Below, in pieces: positions 1 to 10,915 of a DNA stretch of 64,000 nt. The stretch comes from Prorocentrum cordatum (taxonomy: Eukaryota > Sar > Dinophyceae > Prorocentrales > Prorocentraceae). Position 1 is the first letter of the stretch. The number at the start of each line of letters is the position of its first letter. Location of the stretch: positions 381,505 to 445,504 of the forward strand of contig CAUYUJ010010502.1 of assembly GCA_963575745.1 (NCBI GenBank), in the 5' to 3' direction. The position numbers and the translations under genes were made by a program. Under the pieces are notes generated by a model that searched no databases, was not told the DNA's origin, and saw only the letters and a list, made by a program, of their open reading frames with translations.

Positions 1-470
<470 letters not shown>

Positions 471-1084
471 ATGAAATATAATATTGTGAACACAGGCTTC
501 GGCGAATAATGTGCCGATCTACATTACAATCTGCATAGACGTCTGCTCAAAATTGCTCTGTCGTGCAGGGTAAAAGTATCATTCGCTGGGACAAAGAACC
601 GCCCAACATTATCCAGCACGGCGAACAGTACTGGGACACTAATCGATGGCCCTCGACGCGGGCTCCGACGACGAGGAATGAGACGAAAAGGAAGAGGAGG
701 AGGAGGAGAAGCATGATCGGATCGGATCGGATCGGATCGTCTGTGCGGGCATGCACCCGGGCCCTCAAGAGCGAGGCGGGCGAGGCCATGGCCTCGCATG
801 AGAGGCAGCGCGCGTCGGAGGCTTCCAGTTGTTCCCACTCCTCTGTTCTAATCCGATGTAGTGGCGTAGTTTCGTTGAAGTCGTAGTGTCTGTGGCATGA
901 ACCTGTCGGATAATCCCGTGGATGTCATCGTCCTTTCTGTAACCGCGACGCCCAAGCCAAACGCGAACGAGTTGGACGCCTCGGAATACCAATATGGTCA
1001 TATCCTTCAGATACCACTCAGGGCGCAGATACACGCGCAGCCGAAGGCACATAAGCTGGAGTTCGATTGGCGGTGAAAACGGGA
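471..1084. other. Unassigned sequence, no gene seen
   Basis: No recognisable coding sequence. The only structure noticed is a short run of the pentamer GGATC (about 717-740). Small open frames here overlap each other on both strands and show no protein-like features. Confidence 0.5.
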
Positions 1085-2545
1085 AGTCGGAGGTTAGAAA
1101 TTCGAGGTCGGGATGTTGTGCTGGTGGAGGGTGGAGGTCGATTGGTCGAGGTAGAAGTTGAGAGCCGGATGCTAAAAGTTGGTAGTTGGAATGCTGATTT
1201 GGTGGGCGTGGGAAGTCGATAAATAGAGGTGGGAGTGCAGAGTCGGATGCTAGATGCTGGAGGTCGGAATGCGGGGCTGTTGGACGCTGGAGGTCGATAG
1301 GTGGAAGTGGATCGAAAGTCGGGTGCTAGACGTTTGTGGTCGGAGCACTGAGCTGGTGGACGCTGGAGGTCGATTGGTCGAGCTTGAAGTGGAGAGTCGG
1401 ATGCTGGAGGTTGGAGGTCTTAATGTGGCGCTGGTGATCGTTGGAGGTCGATAGGTGGCAGTGGAGGTGGAGAGTCGGGTGCTGGAAAGTGCAAGTCGGA
1501 GTGTTGACCTGGTGGAGGAGGTTAGAGGTCGTAATGTTGAGCTGGTGAACGTTGCAGGTCGATCGGTGGAGTTGAAAGTGGAGAGTCGGATGCTAGAGGT
1601 TGGAGGTCGGAATGCTGAGCTGGTGGACGCAGGAGGTCGATAGGTGGAGGTAGAAATGAAGAGTCGCATACTAGAGGTTGGAGGTCGAAATGTTGAGTTG
1701 ATGGACGCTTGAGGTCGATAGGTGGATGTGGAAATGAAAAGTCGGACGCAAGAGGTTGGAGGTCGTAATGTTGAGCTAGTGGAGGTAGGGAAGTCGATCG
1801 GTGGAGGTGGAGGTGAAGAGTCGCATACTAGAGGTTGGAGGTCGAAATGTTGAGTTGATGGACGCTGGAGGTCGATAGGTGGATGTGGAAGTGGAAAGTC
1901 GGACGCTAGAGGTTGGAGGTCGTAATGTTGAGCTAGTGGAGGTAGGGAAGCCGATCGGTGGAGGTGGAGGTGAAGAGTCGCATGCTGATGGTTGGAGGTC
2001 GTAATGTTGAGCTGATGGACGCTGGAGTTCGATAGGTGGATGCGGAAGTGGAGAGTCGGATACTTGAGATTTTTGCACGGCCGGTATGAAGTAACATGTG
2101 CGCGTTCTTCTGCCACTCAGGAATGCACACAGCTGTCGCAACAGGATGCAAGCGTATGCAATACACGAACGGCTGGCGTGCCAAAACTGCCTGCTTGTGC
2201 CAAACTGCCTGCTTGTGCCTGCTGTGAGACTTGGATGCTGGACATTGTAAGTCGGAGTGCTGAACTGGTGTGCGCTGGAGGTCGATTCGTGGAGCTGGAA
2301 ATGGAGAGTCGGATGTTAGAGGTTGGAGGTCACAATGTTGATCTGATGAACGTTGGAGGTCGATATGTGGAGGTGAAGGTGGAAAGTCGGATGCTGCAGG
2401 TGGGTGGTTGGAATGCTGACCCGGTGGGCGCTGGAGGTCGATGGGTGGAGGTGGAAGTGGAAAGTCGGATGCTAGAGGCTGGAGGTCGTAATGTTGAGCT
2501 GGTGGAGGTTGGGAGGTCGAAAGATGGAAGTGGAAGCGGGGAGTA
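1085..2545. repeat. 78-bp minisatellite
   Basis: Diverged tandem array. The landmark GTCGG(A/G)TGCT recurs at 1242, 1318, 1396, 1474, 1585, 1663, 1741, 1820, 1898, 1977 and 2055, so most spacings are 76-79 bp; the 1474-1585 interval is 111 bp and contains an extra partial unit. Unrelated sequence interrupts the array at about 2071-2230, after which it resumes to about 2545. Because 78 is a multiple of three, the array stays open in long frames on both strands and reads as a 26-residue Ser/Thr/Pro-rich repeat on the minus strand. I see no evidence that this is a real protein. Confidence 0.9.
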
Positions 2546-2652
2546 GGAGGAGGAGGAGGAGGGGAGTAGGAGGAGGAGGAGGAGGAGGAGGAGGAGGAGG
2601 GGGAGGAGCAGGAGGAGGGGGCGGAGGAGCAGGAGCAGGAGGAGGAGGATGA
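2546..2652. repeat. (GGA)n microsatellite
   Basis: GGA triplets with GTA and GCA variants directly abut the end of the 78-bp array. Confidence 0.9.
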
Positions 2653-3382
2653 AACTATTCCCCACCAAAAGGAGCAGGGGGGTGGGGTGGGTAAGCAAAA
2701 CTAATAACCTTGAGAGGTTAGCGGGCGGGCTTGAGCACTCACCTCCCCTCTCGCCGTTGCCAAAATTCACGGCGGGTGAAAGAGGCCAGTCTTCAGCCTC
2801 CAGGTACTGGGTACCAAGCGGCCCTAAAGCCAAACATCCAGCCGACGTGGAGAAAAGCACGGCGGGCGATTCTTGGCCCAGACTCCATGCAAAAGGCTCA
2901 GGATGGAAAGATGGTCCCAGGGAAGTGGTCCAAACCTCTGGTATCCACGTTGCGGACAAATCACGAAGCCGGAGGTCTGGGTTAGCAGAGGGGGGCTAAC
3001 GGGGGGCGAACGAGGGGTGCAGGAAAGGACCTCTCAAAAACTTCTGGGAGGGCCCTTGGAGGGCAGGACATCGGGCAGACGTGGAGAACTGTCTCTTATC
3101 TCCCCCGAAAACAAAGCATTACTCTTCGCACTGGCGCCGTCTGGGAATGGCTGGTGGTAGTTCTACCTCTCAGACGGCGCCGGCACAACTTTGCGGGCAC
3201 CTCCCCGCATACCTCCTGCCCCGGACACGCCCGATATCGCTAGCGAAAGTAAAATCAGGGGGGCAGTCAACGGGAGCGCGAACGTAGGGTGCAGGAAACG
3301 AGCCCTCAGTGGAGCAATGAGATGGACAAAATGCTGGAAGGGTGCGCCTTCCTTCACCGCTCGTGGATTCCTAGCCGCCCGC

Positions 3383-3384
<2 letters not shown>
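2653..3384. other. Unassigned; short direct repeat and a hairpin
   Basis: No gene recognised. A sequence ending in GGGTGCAGGAAA occurs at about 2993-3035 and again, diverged, at about 3259-3310. A perfect 11-bp inverted repeat (3133-3143 with 3171-3181, arm GGCGCCGTCTG) forms a hairpin between the two copies. Confidence 0.5.
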
Positions 3385-3420
<36 letters not shown>

Positions 3421-3436
3421 ACGACGACGACGACGA

Positions 3437-3471
<35 letters not shown>

Positions 3472-3478
3472 ACGAGGA
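3385..3478. repeat. (GAC/GCC)n microsatellite
   Basis: Alternating GAC and GCC triplets followed by pure GAC. It reads as poly-Arg, poly-Thr or poly-Val depending on frame. Confidence 0.9.
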
Positions 3479-3648
3479 AGAGCGAGCCGTACACCTGGCG
3501 CTGGGGGCCCACGGCTGGCGCGGGCTCTGGCACGGAGATCGTCTGTGAGGGTGGGCCCGTACGCTCTGGGCACCGCGCGCAACGACTCTCCGCGGCGTCG
3601 ATCGCCCACCGGGGCGCGCCGCCGTGCCCTCGGCCCTCGGCCCTCCCC

Positions 3649-3815
3649 TGACTACCTACCAGACCCCCCCACACTCAATCCGAGGACCCAAGTTTCGGGT
3701 GGGGGGGGTACGGGCTTCATGCTTTTCTTCTGCTGTTTCAGTTTGCCCCGCCACCCCCCCAATGGAAATGGAGGGCAAATCGTGGTCTTCAGGTTGGGTT
3801 GGGGTGGTTTGGTGA
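3649..3815. mobile_element. Short inverted-repeat element (family A, copy 1)
   Basis: Shares its start (TGACTACCTACCAGA), its G-run core and its end (GGTTGGGTTGGGGTGGTTTG) with the better-preserved copy at 53686-53844. In this copy the right arm is intact and the left arm has decayed, so the terminal inverted repeat is recognised mainly by comparison. It has no coding capacity. The shared internal TTTCAG after a pyrimidine run resembles a 3' splice acceptor. Confidence 0.75.
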
Positions 3816-4554
3816 GCGGTGATCCCCTCTCCCTGCTGCGCCTCTGGCCGCTGACTCCCATGTCCAGCCGTGGGCCCCTGGGCGGCGAGAATGCTGCCCT
3901 GACCGGTGTCCGCCGGGACCGCTCTCCACGTATGCCCCCGGGGGGCCGTTGGGCGAAAACCCTCCCTGGAGGCCTGGAGAGAGCTACGCACAGTACGCAT
4001 GTGATGTTTCCTGGTCTCCCGAATCCTCCGCGCGGCGGCGCCGTCGGGCACATCGCCGCTGCCACATGGCATGCGCGCTGCCTCCCACGGCTCCCACCAT
4101 GGGTTAAGGGAGCCTCGAGCAAGAACGGCTCTCTCACGCCGTGTCAGCGCCAGAGCTGACGGCGGGAACCATGCGGCCGGAGAGCGACGTGGCCAGCGGC
4201 AGTGCGGACCTCGGAAAAAAATGTACCCGGTCATGCGACGTCTCGACTTCGTCATCACGGAGTCCCCAGCAGCCCAAGCCTCTTCCCCCGCGGCCGGTCT
4301 TGCATCCCGAACGTCGATTTCCACGGTCCCCGGGGCCCGGGGATGGGCCCCCCCTGGGGCCGCAGAAAACTGCCAAAAACCTCCCGCCCTGAGGTTTTTC
4401 GCGACGCGAGCATGCCTGGGGCGGCATTGCTCCCCTCAGACAAACGTCGAGCCTCCTGCGCAGAATTGGGCCAGGCATGTCCCCCTCACAGGCGGATGTT
4501 GGACGTAAGACAGACGACTGTCGAAGCACAAGCTCAAGAACAGCCAAGAATAGT
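3816..4554. other. Unassigned GC-rich sequence
   Basis: No gene recognised. Several overlapping open frames of 100-220 codons exist on both strands, as expected from high GC, but none has recognisable domains. Confidence 0.4.
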
Positions 4555-4812
4555 CGAAACATCGTGCCCAGACTGTTCTCGACCATGTGTTTGGATACTC
4601 CAGATTTCGTAATAAAGGGAGGGGGGGTTCATTTCGGGGGGGGTCTCTTCCAGGCTATCTTGGAGGGCCTGGGGGGGTCTGGGGACGATGTTATGGAGGG
4701 TTCTCCCACGGGGGGGGGTCTGAAATGGCTTGTCTTGGAGGGTCCAGACCCCCTCCCTTTTATTACAAAATCTGGAGTACTCCTCATGTAGAGGGGCATG
4801 CCCGACGCAAGC
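4555..4812. repeat. Dispersed repeat split by a MITE-like insertion
   Basis: The outer parts (4555-4597 and 4778-4812) align with the continuous sequence at 12236-12311: CGAAACATCGT at one end and ATGTAGAGG...CGCCCGAC at the other. The intervening 180 bp is absent at 12 kb, so this locus is the occupied site and 12 kb is an unoccupied paralogue. Confidence 0.75.
4598..4777 (+). mobile_element. 180-bp TA-flanked MITE-like element, copy 1
   Basis: It begins CTCCAGATTTCGTAATAAA and ends with the near-perfect reverse complement, giving terminal inverted repeats of about 28 bp with one mismatch and one indel. It is flanked on both sides by TA (4596-4597 and 4778-4779), as expected for a Tc1/mariner-type target duplication. 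A second copy of exactly 180 bp lies inverted at 38354-38533. There is no open frame of note, so it would be non-autonomous. The superfamily is inferred from the TA flank only. Confidence 0.85.
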
Positions 4813-4845
4813 GCAGGAGGCAGGGCACGGCACTGGGCAAGCAGG

Positions 4846-5605
4846 CCCGGCTCCAGAGGGGGGGCGGGGTGGACGTCGGACCGCGGGCGGCGGCCTCGCC
4901 CGGGAGCCTTGCCGACAGAGGTCCTCCTCCTCATCCTCCTCCTCCTCCTCCTCCTCCTCCTCCTCCTAGTCGCCCTGCTCCTGCTCCTCCTCCTCCTCCT
5001 CCTCCTCCTCCTCCTCCTCCTCCTCCTCCTCCTCCCTCCTCCTCCTCCTCCCTCCTCCTCTCCCTCCTCCTCTCCTCCTTCCTCCTCTTCCTCCTCCTCG
5101 TCCTCTTCCTCCTTCCTCCTCCTTCCTCCCTTCCTCCTCCTCCTCCTCCTCCTCCTTCTTTTTCTTATTATTATTCTTATTCTTCTCCTTCTTCTGTTTC
5201 TTCTTCTTCTTCTTATTCTTCTTCTTCTTCTTCTTCGTCTTCTCGTCCTCGTCCTCGCTCTCCATCCCCAGACCCCTCTCGAGTCACGGAACAAAAACTC
5301 ACGACGGGAGGCTGCTCGCTATTTCCGGTCTTGGGGGCCCCCGCCGGGCCTCGGGGCGGGTGGACCTCGGACAGTGGGCGCTTGCCTCGCCCGGAAGCCT
5401 TGCCGACAGTGGACCTCCTCCTCCTCCTCCTCCTCCTCCTCCTCTCTCCTCCCTCCTCCTCCTCCTCTCCTCCTCCTCCTGTTCCTTCTTCTTCCTCGTA
5501 CTCCCTCTCTTCCTCCTCCTCCTCCTCCTCCTCCTCCTCCTCCTCTTCTTCATACTCCTTCCTCCTCCTTCTCGTCCTCGTCCTCGCCCTCCATCCGGCC
5601 CCGCG
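4846..5605. repeat. Tandem duplication of a unit containing (CTC)n
   Basis: Two adjacent units. Each opens with GC-rich sequence that includes GCCTCGCCCGG and AGCCTTGCCGACAG (about 4850-4920 and 5345-5415), continues into a (CTC)n/(TTC)n tract, and ends with CTCGTCCTCGTCCTCG plus CTCCATCC (about 5241-5270 and 5572-5596). The units differ in the length and purity of the CTC tract. They read as poly-Ser, -Leu or -Pro, or as Glu/Arg on the other strand. Confidence 0.85.
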
Positions 5606-7993
5606 CCGACACGCCCAATTGAGTGCGCAGGCCGATGCCGAGACGCTCCGCGGGCGCAAGACGCTTCCCCTCGGCACCGCGAGCTCACTGCCGCGGTTCT
5701 TGGAGCGCGCTTGTTTTTCGATACCTCCACGCCTCTCCCGAGGCTTCGCAAGCCTCCTCGAAGGCGCCAGCTCCCGCGTTGCTCTGCAGGGAACGACCGC
5801 GGAGCACGGACTTGAGGCCATAATGGCACGGAGCAGAGCGCACGCATCCGAGCGAGACGCACTGAGCTTTGCAATTGGAGCGTTCTCTAACGCTCGGCAA
5901 TAACGCCCGTCACCGGGGACGCCATCCTTCATATGTCACCTCTGCGGGAGAACGCCAGGGGGGGACCGAGAGAGAGTCGGGCACCACTGAGCTGGAATCA
6001 GCGACACCTCGCAGAAAGTATCTGCGATTGCCCCCCGATAGCGAATCCGCACGCTCCTGGGCGGGGTGGCCTGTCGGGCTTCCCCCCCGCTTAGCGTTGC
6101 CGCTGACCCTCCCCATCCCCTCCCCCCCCTGGTAACGTCACGAGTCCCGCCAGCGCCGCCTCGGAGCAACTGGGGGTAGCGCCAGCGCGAATCGTGCCGT
6201 TACCGGCTCCCTGCCCCCCCCCTCCCGCCCGCCCCACCCTGGTGATCGCGAAGGTGTGCCACAAAACTGGCTGCTGTCACCGCGGCAGGCAATGGCCGAG
6301 GCGGAGGTTGCAAGAAGAATGGTATTGCAAGCTGGCTGTCCGAGTTTTACACCGCATGGGGTGGGCAGCGCGACTCAAGACGCGAGCGCGCGGCCGAATG
6401 CATGGTACGAGATCTTTCCACAACGGCCCAGTGAATACAGCCATTCCTGGCCCCTAGCCATGTATTACGTGTGCATGCTTTCTTTGAATATTGGCTGGTT
6501 GCGCGCGAGCTCATTTCCCCTATAAGAAATCCCGAAAAAAGACTTCGTCAAACCTCTTGTTCCCAACGCGCCCACGAGGGCCAAGTTTCACTATGCTAGC
6601 TTGCCCCGCTGACTCTTGCGAACTACTTTCGCCTACGACGCAGTCTGGACGCATACGCAGGGCCCCGTCGAATCGCACCAATGAGCAGGCCATGCACAGC
6701 ACAAGCCAGGGCGACTTGTACCCCGATGTTGCCCCGCATTCCACATCGGTACGCGCGCATGCAGCGCACGCAAGAGCTTCTCGTGCATGGAGTCGCCCCG
6801 CAAGCCTCCACGACCGAGACCTCGATCGCCGGTAAGGCCTCGGACGTCAGCTGCCTCCGCCACTCCGGGGCGCCTGCAGGCCTACCCCGCAGCGGCACGG
6901 ACGGCGGGTGTGACCGAAGGTCCGTCGCGACGAAGGCGGGCAGCGGACGCGCGCCGTTTACAGCCCACGCCTCAAAGCGCTCTCGAGCGCGCACGGGACC
7001 GAGCAGGGTGCGCCACGCGCCCTTGCTGAGGACGAGCTACCAAGATGAGCGCTCCTGCGCGGGCATGCGGGCGATGAACACCGCCGGCTTCAGGTCATCG
7101 GCAGCTGCGACTGCAGTGCCAGCCCGCTCGTGAGTCGCCAGCAAGCGGCGCACCCACTTGTTCGTCAAGTCGGCCTCCTCTAGCGCCCGCAGTGATGGCA
7201 GCGATGGCATCACTAGAAGAAGAAAAAGCGGCATAAACATATCTTTGGATCTCCAGCGCGGCCCTGGTGCACATGCGCCAGCAGCGCCTCCTGTGATGTG
7301 CAAGAGGGCGCCAGAGGCCCAAGCCGCGTCGTGCGGCATGATGAAGAAGGTTGTGCACCACCGTTCGCCGGAGGTTGTTCGTAAGAGGGCGAGGATGGCC
7401 ATACAATTGTACAAGGCATCGTGCGGACACCGCCGCCCAGCGCCATCACACTAATGCAATCGGTCCCTGTTTGGAGGCGCAGCCTTGCACACTCAGACGC
7501 TTGAGTCAGAATGGCTATGGAGGCCCAGGGGGCCCCTTTGGGGCCCCCAAGGGGGCCACTTGAGGGTCCATTGAGGGCCCCAGGCCCCAGGGGACGCAGA
7601 AACGTGCATCTCACGTGCTCCTACTGTGGCCCTTAGGGCCTCTTTAGGGCTCCTGTACAGTCAACCCGTAGAATAAGAACGCACGAGAAGGATGAAAGGA
7701 CCTCGGAAGGCCACGTCGACACTCTGCGGGCAGGGCGCGGCCAGCGAAAGCGGCCAAGGATGGGCCGAATGGGAAGAATGCAAGGATAGCCTTGGAAAGT
7801 TGTTCATCCTTCCTATGCGGGCTGACTGTAAACACACAATCTGAGTGCACTGGAAGATGTGAGTCGTCGACTTCTGGATTCAGCATAAGTGAATCCGAAA
7901 AGCCTGGAAAGTCCTCCAGGCTACGAGCTCTAGATGCGCAGAAGCGGATGAGAACAAGACTATGAAACAATAGCGAAACGTTGTAGAACAACC

Positions 7994-7994
<1 letters not shown>
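5606..7994. other. 2.4 kb without a recognisable gene
   Basis: Many short overlapping open frames on both strands, none with a recognisable domain. Around 7515-7590 is a GC-rich block of GGGGCC/GGCCCC motifs able to form several small hairpins. I cannot exclude exons of an intron-bearing gene, but I see no supporting signal. Confidence 0.4.
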
Positions 7995-8029
<35 letters not shown>

Positions 8030-8030
8030 G
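7995..8030. repeat. (GA)n microsatellite
   Basis: Pure GA dinucleotides, about 16 units. Confidence 0.95.
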
Positions 8031-8194
8031 AGAAGGCAAGAGTAAACTGCTATATCGTCCTTCTGGGCCCAGCGCACGAAGGCCTCCCAAATGGGGTCCG
8101 CGTGGATGGGGTCGGAAGACCGCGCCGCACCACTGATGCATCGGCGATGCATCGGTGATGCATCGGCGACCTCGGCGATGCATCGACGGCGTCG

Positions 8195-8465
8195 GGGCTC
8201 GACCGCGACGACGACGACAAACGGGGACGACGACGACGACGGGCGACGACGACGTCGATGACGACCGCCCTCCGCCGTCCGCCGTCCGTCGTCGTCCGCC
8301 GTCCGCCGTCCGTCGTCCGTCGTCGTCGTCGTCCGCCATCCGTCGTCTTCGTCGTCCGCCGCCCGTCGTCGGCGACCGTCGCCGTCCGTCGTCGTCCGTC
8401 GTCCGCCGTCCGTCGTCGTCCGTCGCCCGCCGTCCGCCGCCGCCGTCCGCCGCCGCCGCCGCCCC
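8195..8465. repeat. Imperfect (GAC)n / (GTC)n microsatellite
   Basis: GAC triplets switch to CGTC/CCGT triplet variants. The tract reads as alternating Asp-Asp-Gly-Arg-Arg or Arg/Pro/Ser in long frames on either strand. These frames owe their length to the absence of stop codons in the repeat, so no protein is called. Confidence 0.85.
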
Positions 8466-8634
8466 GCTGCACGGCGCCCGACGGCCGCGCGCGGCACGCC
8501 CCGGTGGGCCTCCCGCCGCCGCCGCCGCCCGAGGGCGACGGCGCCCCGTGCCGGACGCCGCTGGGCCGGCGCGCGGCCGCGCCGCCGCCGCGGGCGCCGG
8601 GGGGCGGCGGCCGGGCGTCGGGCGGCCTCGGGGA

Positions 8635-8722
8635 GGGGAGGAGAGGAGGAGGGGAGGGGAGGAGGAGGAGGAGGAGGAGGAGGAGGAGGAGGAGGAGAGG
8701 AGGAGGAGGAGGGGGAGTAGCG
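8635..8722. repeat. (GGA)n microsatellite
   Basis: GGA/GGGGA triplets with few interruptions. Confidence 0.95.
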
Positions 8723-8770
8723 GCTGCTGCTCCTGCTGCCCCGTTCTCAGCGCCCCTCGAACGGGGACTC

Positions 8771-8894
8771 CACTAACGGGTACTTTGGCCAGTGACCCAG
8801 CGGACCCAACCCTTCCCGATGTGGGCAAAGCTGCAGTGCAAGAAGAAGGCCCGAAAGTGGCAACTTTCGGCAAAAAATCAAAGTACCCGTTAGT
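8771..8894. repeat. Short inverted-repeat element with a central hairpin
   Basis: A perfect 15-bp inverted repeat (ACTAACGGGTACTTT at 8771-8785, complement at 8880-8894) encloses a smaller hairpin with arms CCGAAAGT/ACTTTCGG. The right arm motif AAGTACCCGTTA is repeated once more just outside. It could be a very short foldback element; only one copy is present here. Confidence 0.5.
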
Positions 8895-8944
8895 AAGTAC
8901 CCGTTACGGTGCCGTTGACGTTCCTTCTCCTTCTAGATAGCTCC

Positions 8945-9560
8945 TCCCTGTCGCACCCCGCGGCCAGTTCTTGTAGGGGCGGGCGCCGGGCGTCTCGCCC
9001 GAGACTTCCTCACCAGCTATGGCTCCGAAGCCTCAGAAATGACAAGGGTTTCACGGATGGAAGGCGGGTGGTTTTCAACATGTGGCTCTCGCCTGAGCGC
9101 CGCGCACAGTCGTTTAAAAAAAAAGCCAGGGTTTCACGGATTGAGGGCGGGTGGTTTTCAGAACGCGGCTCTCGCCTTAAGCCTTAAAGCCGCGCACATT
9201 CGTTTTTTATATAAAAGAGAGAGAACGTGCAAGGGTTTCACGGATTCCCATGCTCCACGCACCAGAAATAGCGTTTTGGAAGGATTCAGGATTATGCGGA
9301 GGCAACAGTTATGTTGATTCGCTGTGTTGAAGTGCCCAAGAACGGCGGTTTGGCACGATTTTGGATCGTCAAGACGCAGCAGTCAGGTTGATACGTGGCG
9401 TTGAAATCCCGAGAACAATGTTCTGGCACGCTTCAGGATCTTCAAACGGTTGTCTTCCAACGAGGCAGGTCCCTCAATGGAAATGCACCGTTGTAGGGGC
9501 TATGCTTGGAGGGAGGGCTAATTCCAAGATCGTTGATGACTCTTGGGTTTCCACTGCTCC
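8945..9560 (+). repeat. Composite dispersed element G, copy 1
   Basis: Three parts in order: a leader with CTCCCTGTCGCACCCCG and GAGACTTCCTCACCA; a tandem array whose units start (A/C)AGGGTTTCACGGAT at 9043, 9126 and 9230 (spacings 83 and 104 bp); and a tail including TCTTCCAACGAGGCAG and CATCGTTGATGA-like sequence that runs into (CTC)n at about 9560. The same order is present in reverse orientation at 60575-61290. No protein is encoded. Confidence 0.8.
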
Positions 9561-10066
9561 TTCTCCTCCTTCTCCTCCTTCTCCTCCTCCTCCTCCTGCT
9601 TCTCCTCCTGCCGATCCTCCTCCTCCTCCTCCTGCTCCTCCTTCTCCTCCTCCTCCTGCTGCTCCTCCTCCTACTCCTGCGCCTGCTCCTGCTCTTCCTC
9701 CTCCTCCTCCTGCTCCTCCTCCTCTTCCTCCTCCTCCTCACTCCTCTTCCTCCCATGCTCCTCCTCCTCCTCCTCCTCCTCCTGCTCATCCCCTTCCTCC
9801 CTCTCCTCCCCCCCTCCTCCTCCCCTTTTCTCCTCCTCCTCCTCCTCTCTGCTCTCTCCTCCTCTCCTCCTCCTCTCCTCTCACTCCTCCTCTTCTCTCC
9901 TCCTCCTCCTCCTCCTCCTCTCCTCCTCCTCCCTCCTCCTCCTCCTCCTCCTCCTCTCCTCCTCCTCCTCCTCCTCCTCCTCCTCCTCCTCCTCCCCTCC
10001 TCCTCCTCCTCCTCCTCCTCCTCCTCCTTCTCCTCCTCCTCCTCCTCCTCCTCCTCCTCCTCCTCC

Positions 10067-10070
<4 letters not shown>
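9560..10070. repeat. (CTC)n microsatellite, 0.5 kb
   Basis: CTC triplets with TGC, TTC and CCC variants. It directly continues the tail of composite element G and joins the CAT array. Confidence 0.95.
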
Positions 10071-10107
<37 letters not shown>

Positions 10108-10250
10108 GTCGTCAACATTATCAGCAGCAACATCATCAACGACATCAGCATCAGCATCAGCATCAGCATCAGCATCAGCATCGGCATCGGCATCACCACC
10201 ACCACCATCATCGTCATCGGCATCCGCATCAACATCATCATCATCATCAG

Positions 10251-10282
<32 letters not shown>

Positions 10283-10765
10283 ATTTCTACATCACTATCA
10301 CCGTCATCATCATCATCAGCATCATCATCAAATACATAACCCTAATCATCAGCAGCATCATCATCGTCCCCACCATAATAATCTTCACCCACACCATTAT
10401 CATCATCATCAGCATCATCATGATCCGCACCATCACCCACATTATCATATGTAGCAGCATCATCGGTAGCATAATCATCAGTACCACCATCAGCACCGCC
10501 AACATCATCACCAGTATCATTATCATCAGTTTGACCATCATCAACATCATCATCAGCATCATCATCATCAGTATCAGCTCCATCACCATCAGCATCACCA
10601 TCGCCAGCATCATCACCATCACCATCACCATCACCATCACCATCACCATTTCCATCGTCATCATCACCATCAGAAACATCAGCATTATCACCATCATCAT
10701 CATCATCAGCATCAGCATCAGCATCAGCATCAGCATCATCATCATCATCATCATCATCATAATAA
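10070..10765. repeat. (CAT)n microsatellite, 0.7 kb
   Basis: CAT triplets interspersed with CAG, CAC, CGT and AAC variants; local higher-order units such as CATCAG (10141-10180) and CATCAC (about 10613-10650) are visible. Frames through it read as poly-Ile, -Ser or -His, or poly-Met and poly-Asp on the other strand, and are not treated as genes. Confidence 0.95.
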
Positions 10766-10789
10766 TCGTGGCTGGCGTCGTCGTCGTAA

Positions 10790-10915
10790 TCCTGCTCGTC
10801 TTCCTCTTCCTCCTCCTCCTTCCTCCCCCGCTTCCTCCTCATCAACATTACATCTATGGTTCCTGATCCTCCCCGTCCTCCTCCCCATCATTTTCCTCAT
10901 CCCCCTCCCTATTGA
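10790..10915. repeat. Degenerate CTC/TCC tract
   Basis: Pyrimidine-rich triplets that close the CTC-CAT block. Confidence 0.8.

Noticed and set aside
7644-8873. Minus-strand 409-residue Arg/Asp/Ser-rich protein
   Set aside because: Most of it translates the GAC/GTC and GGA tracts; no domain at either end.
9361-10866. Plus-strand protein of about 500 residues rich in Pro, Ser, Leu and Ile, and overlapping poly-Met, poly-Asp and poly-His proteins
   Set aside because: All frames on both strands are open because CTC and CAT triplets contain no stops; overlapping frames cannot all be genes.
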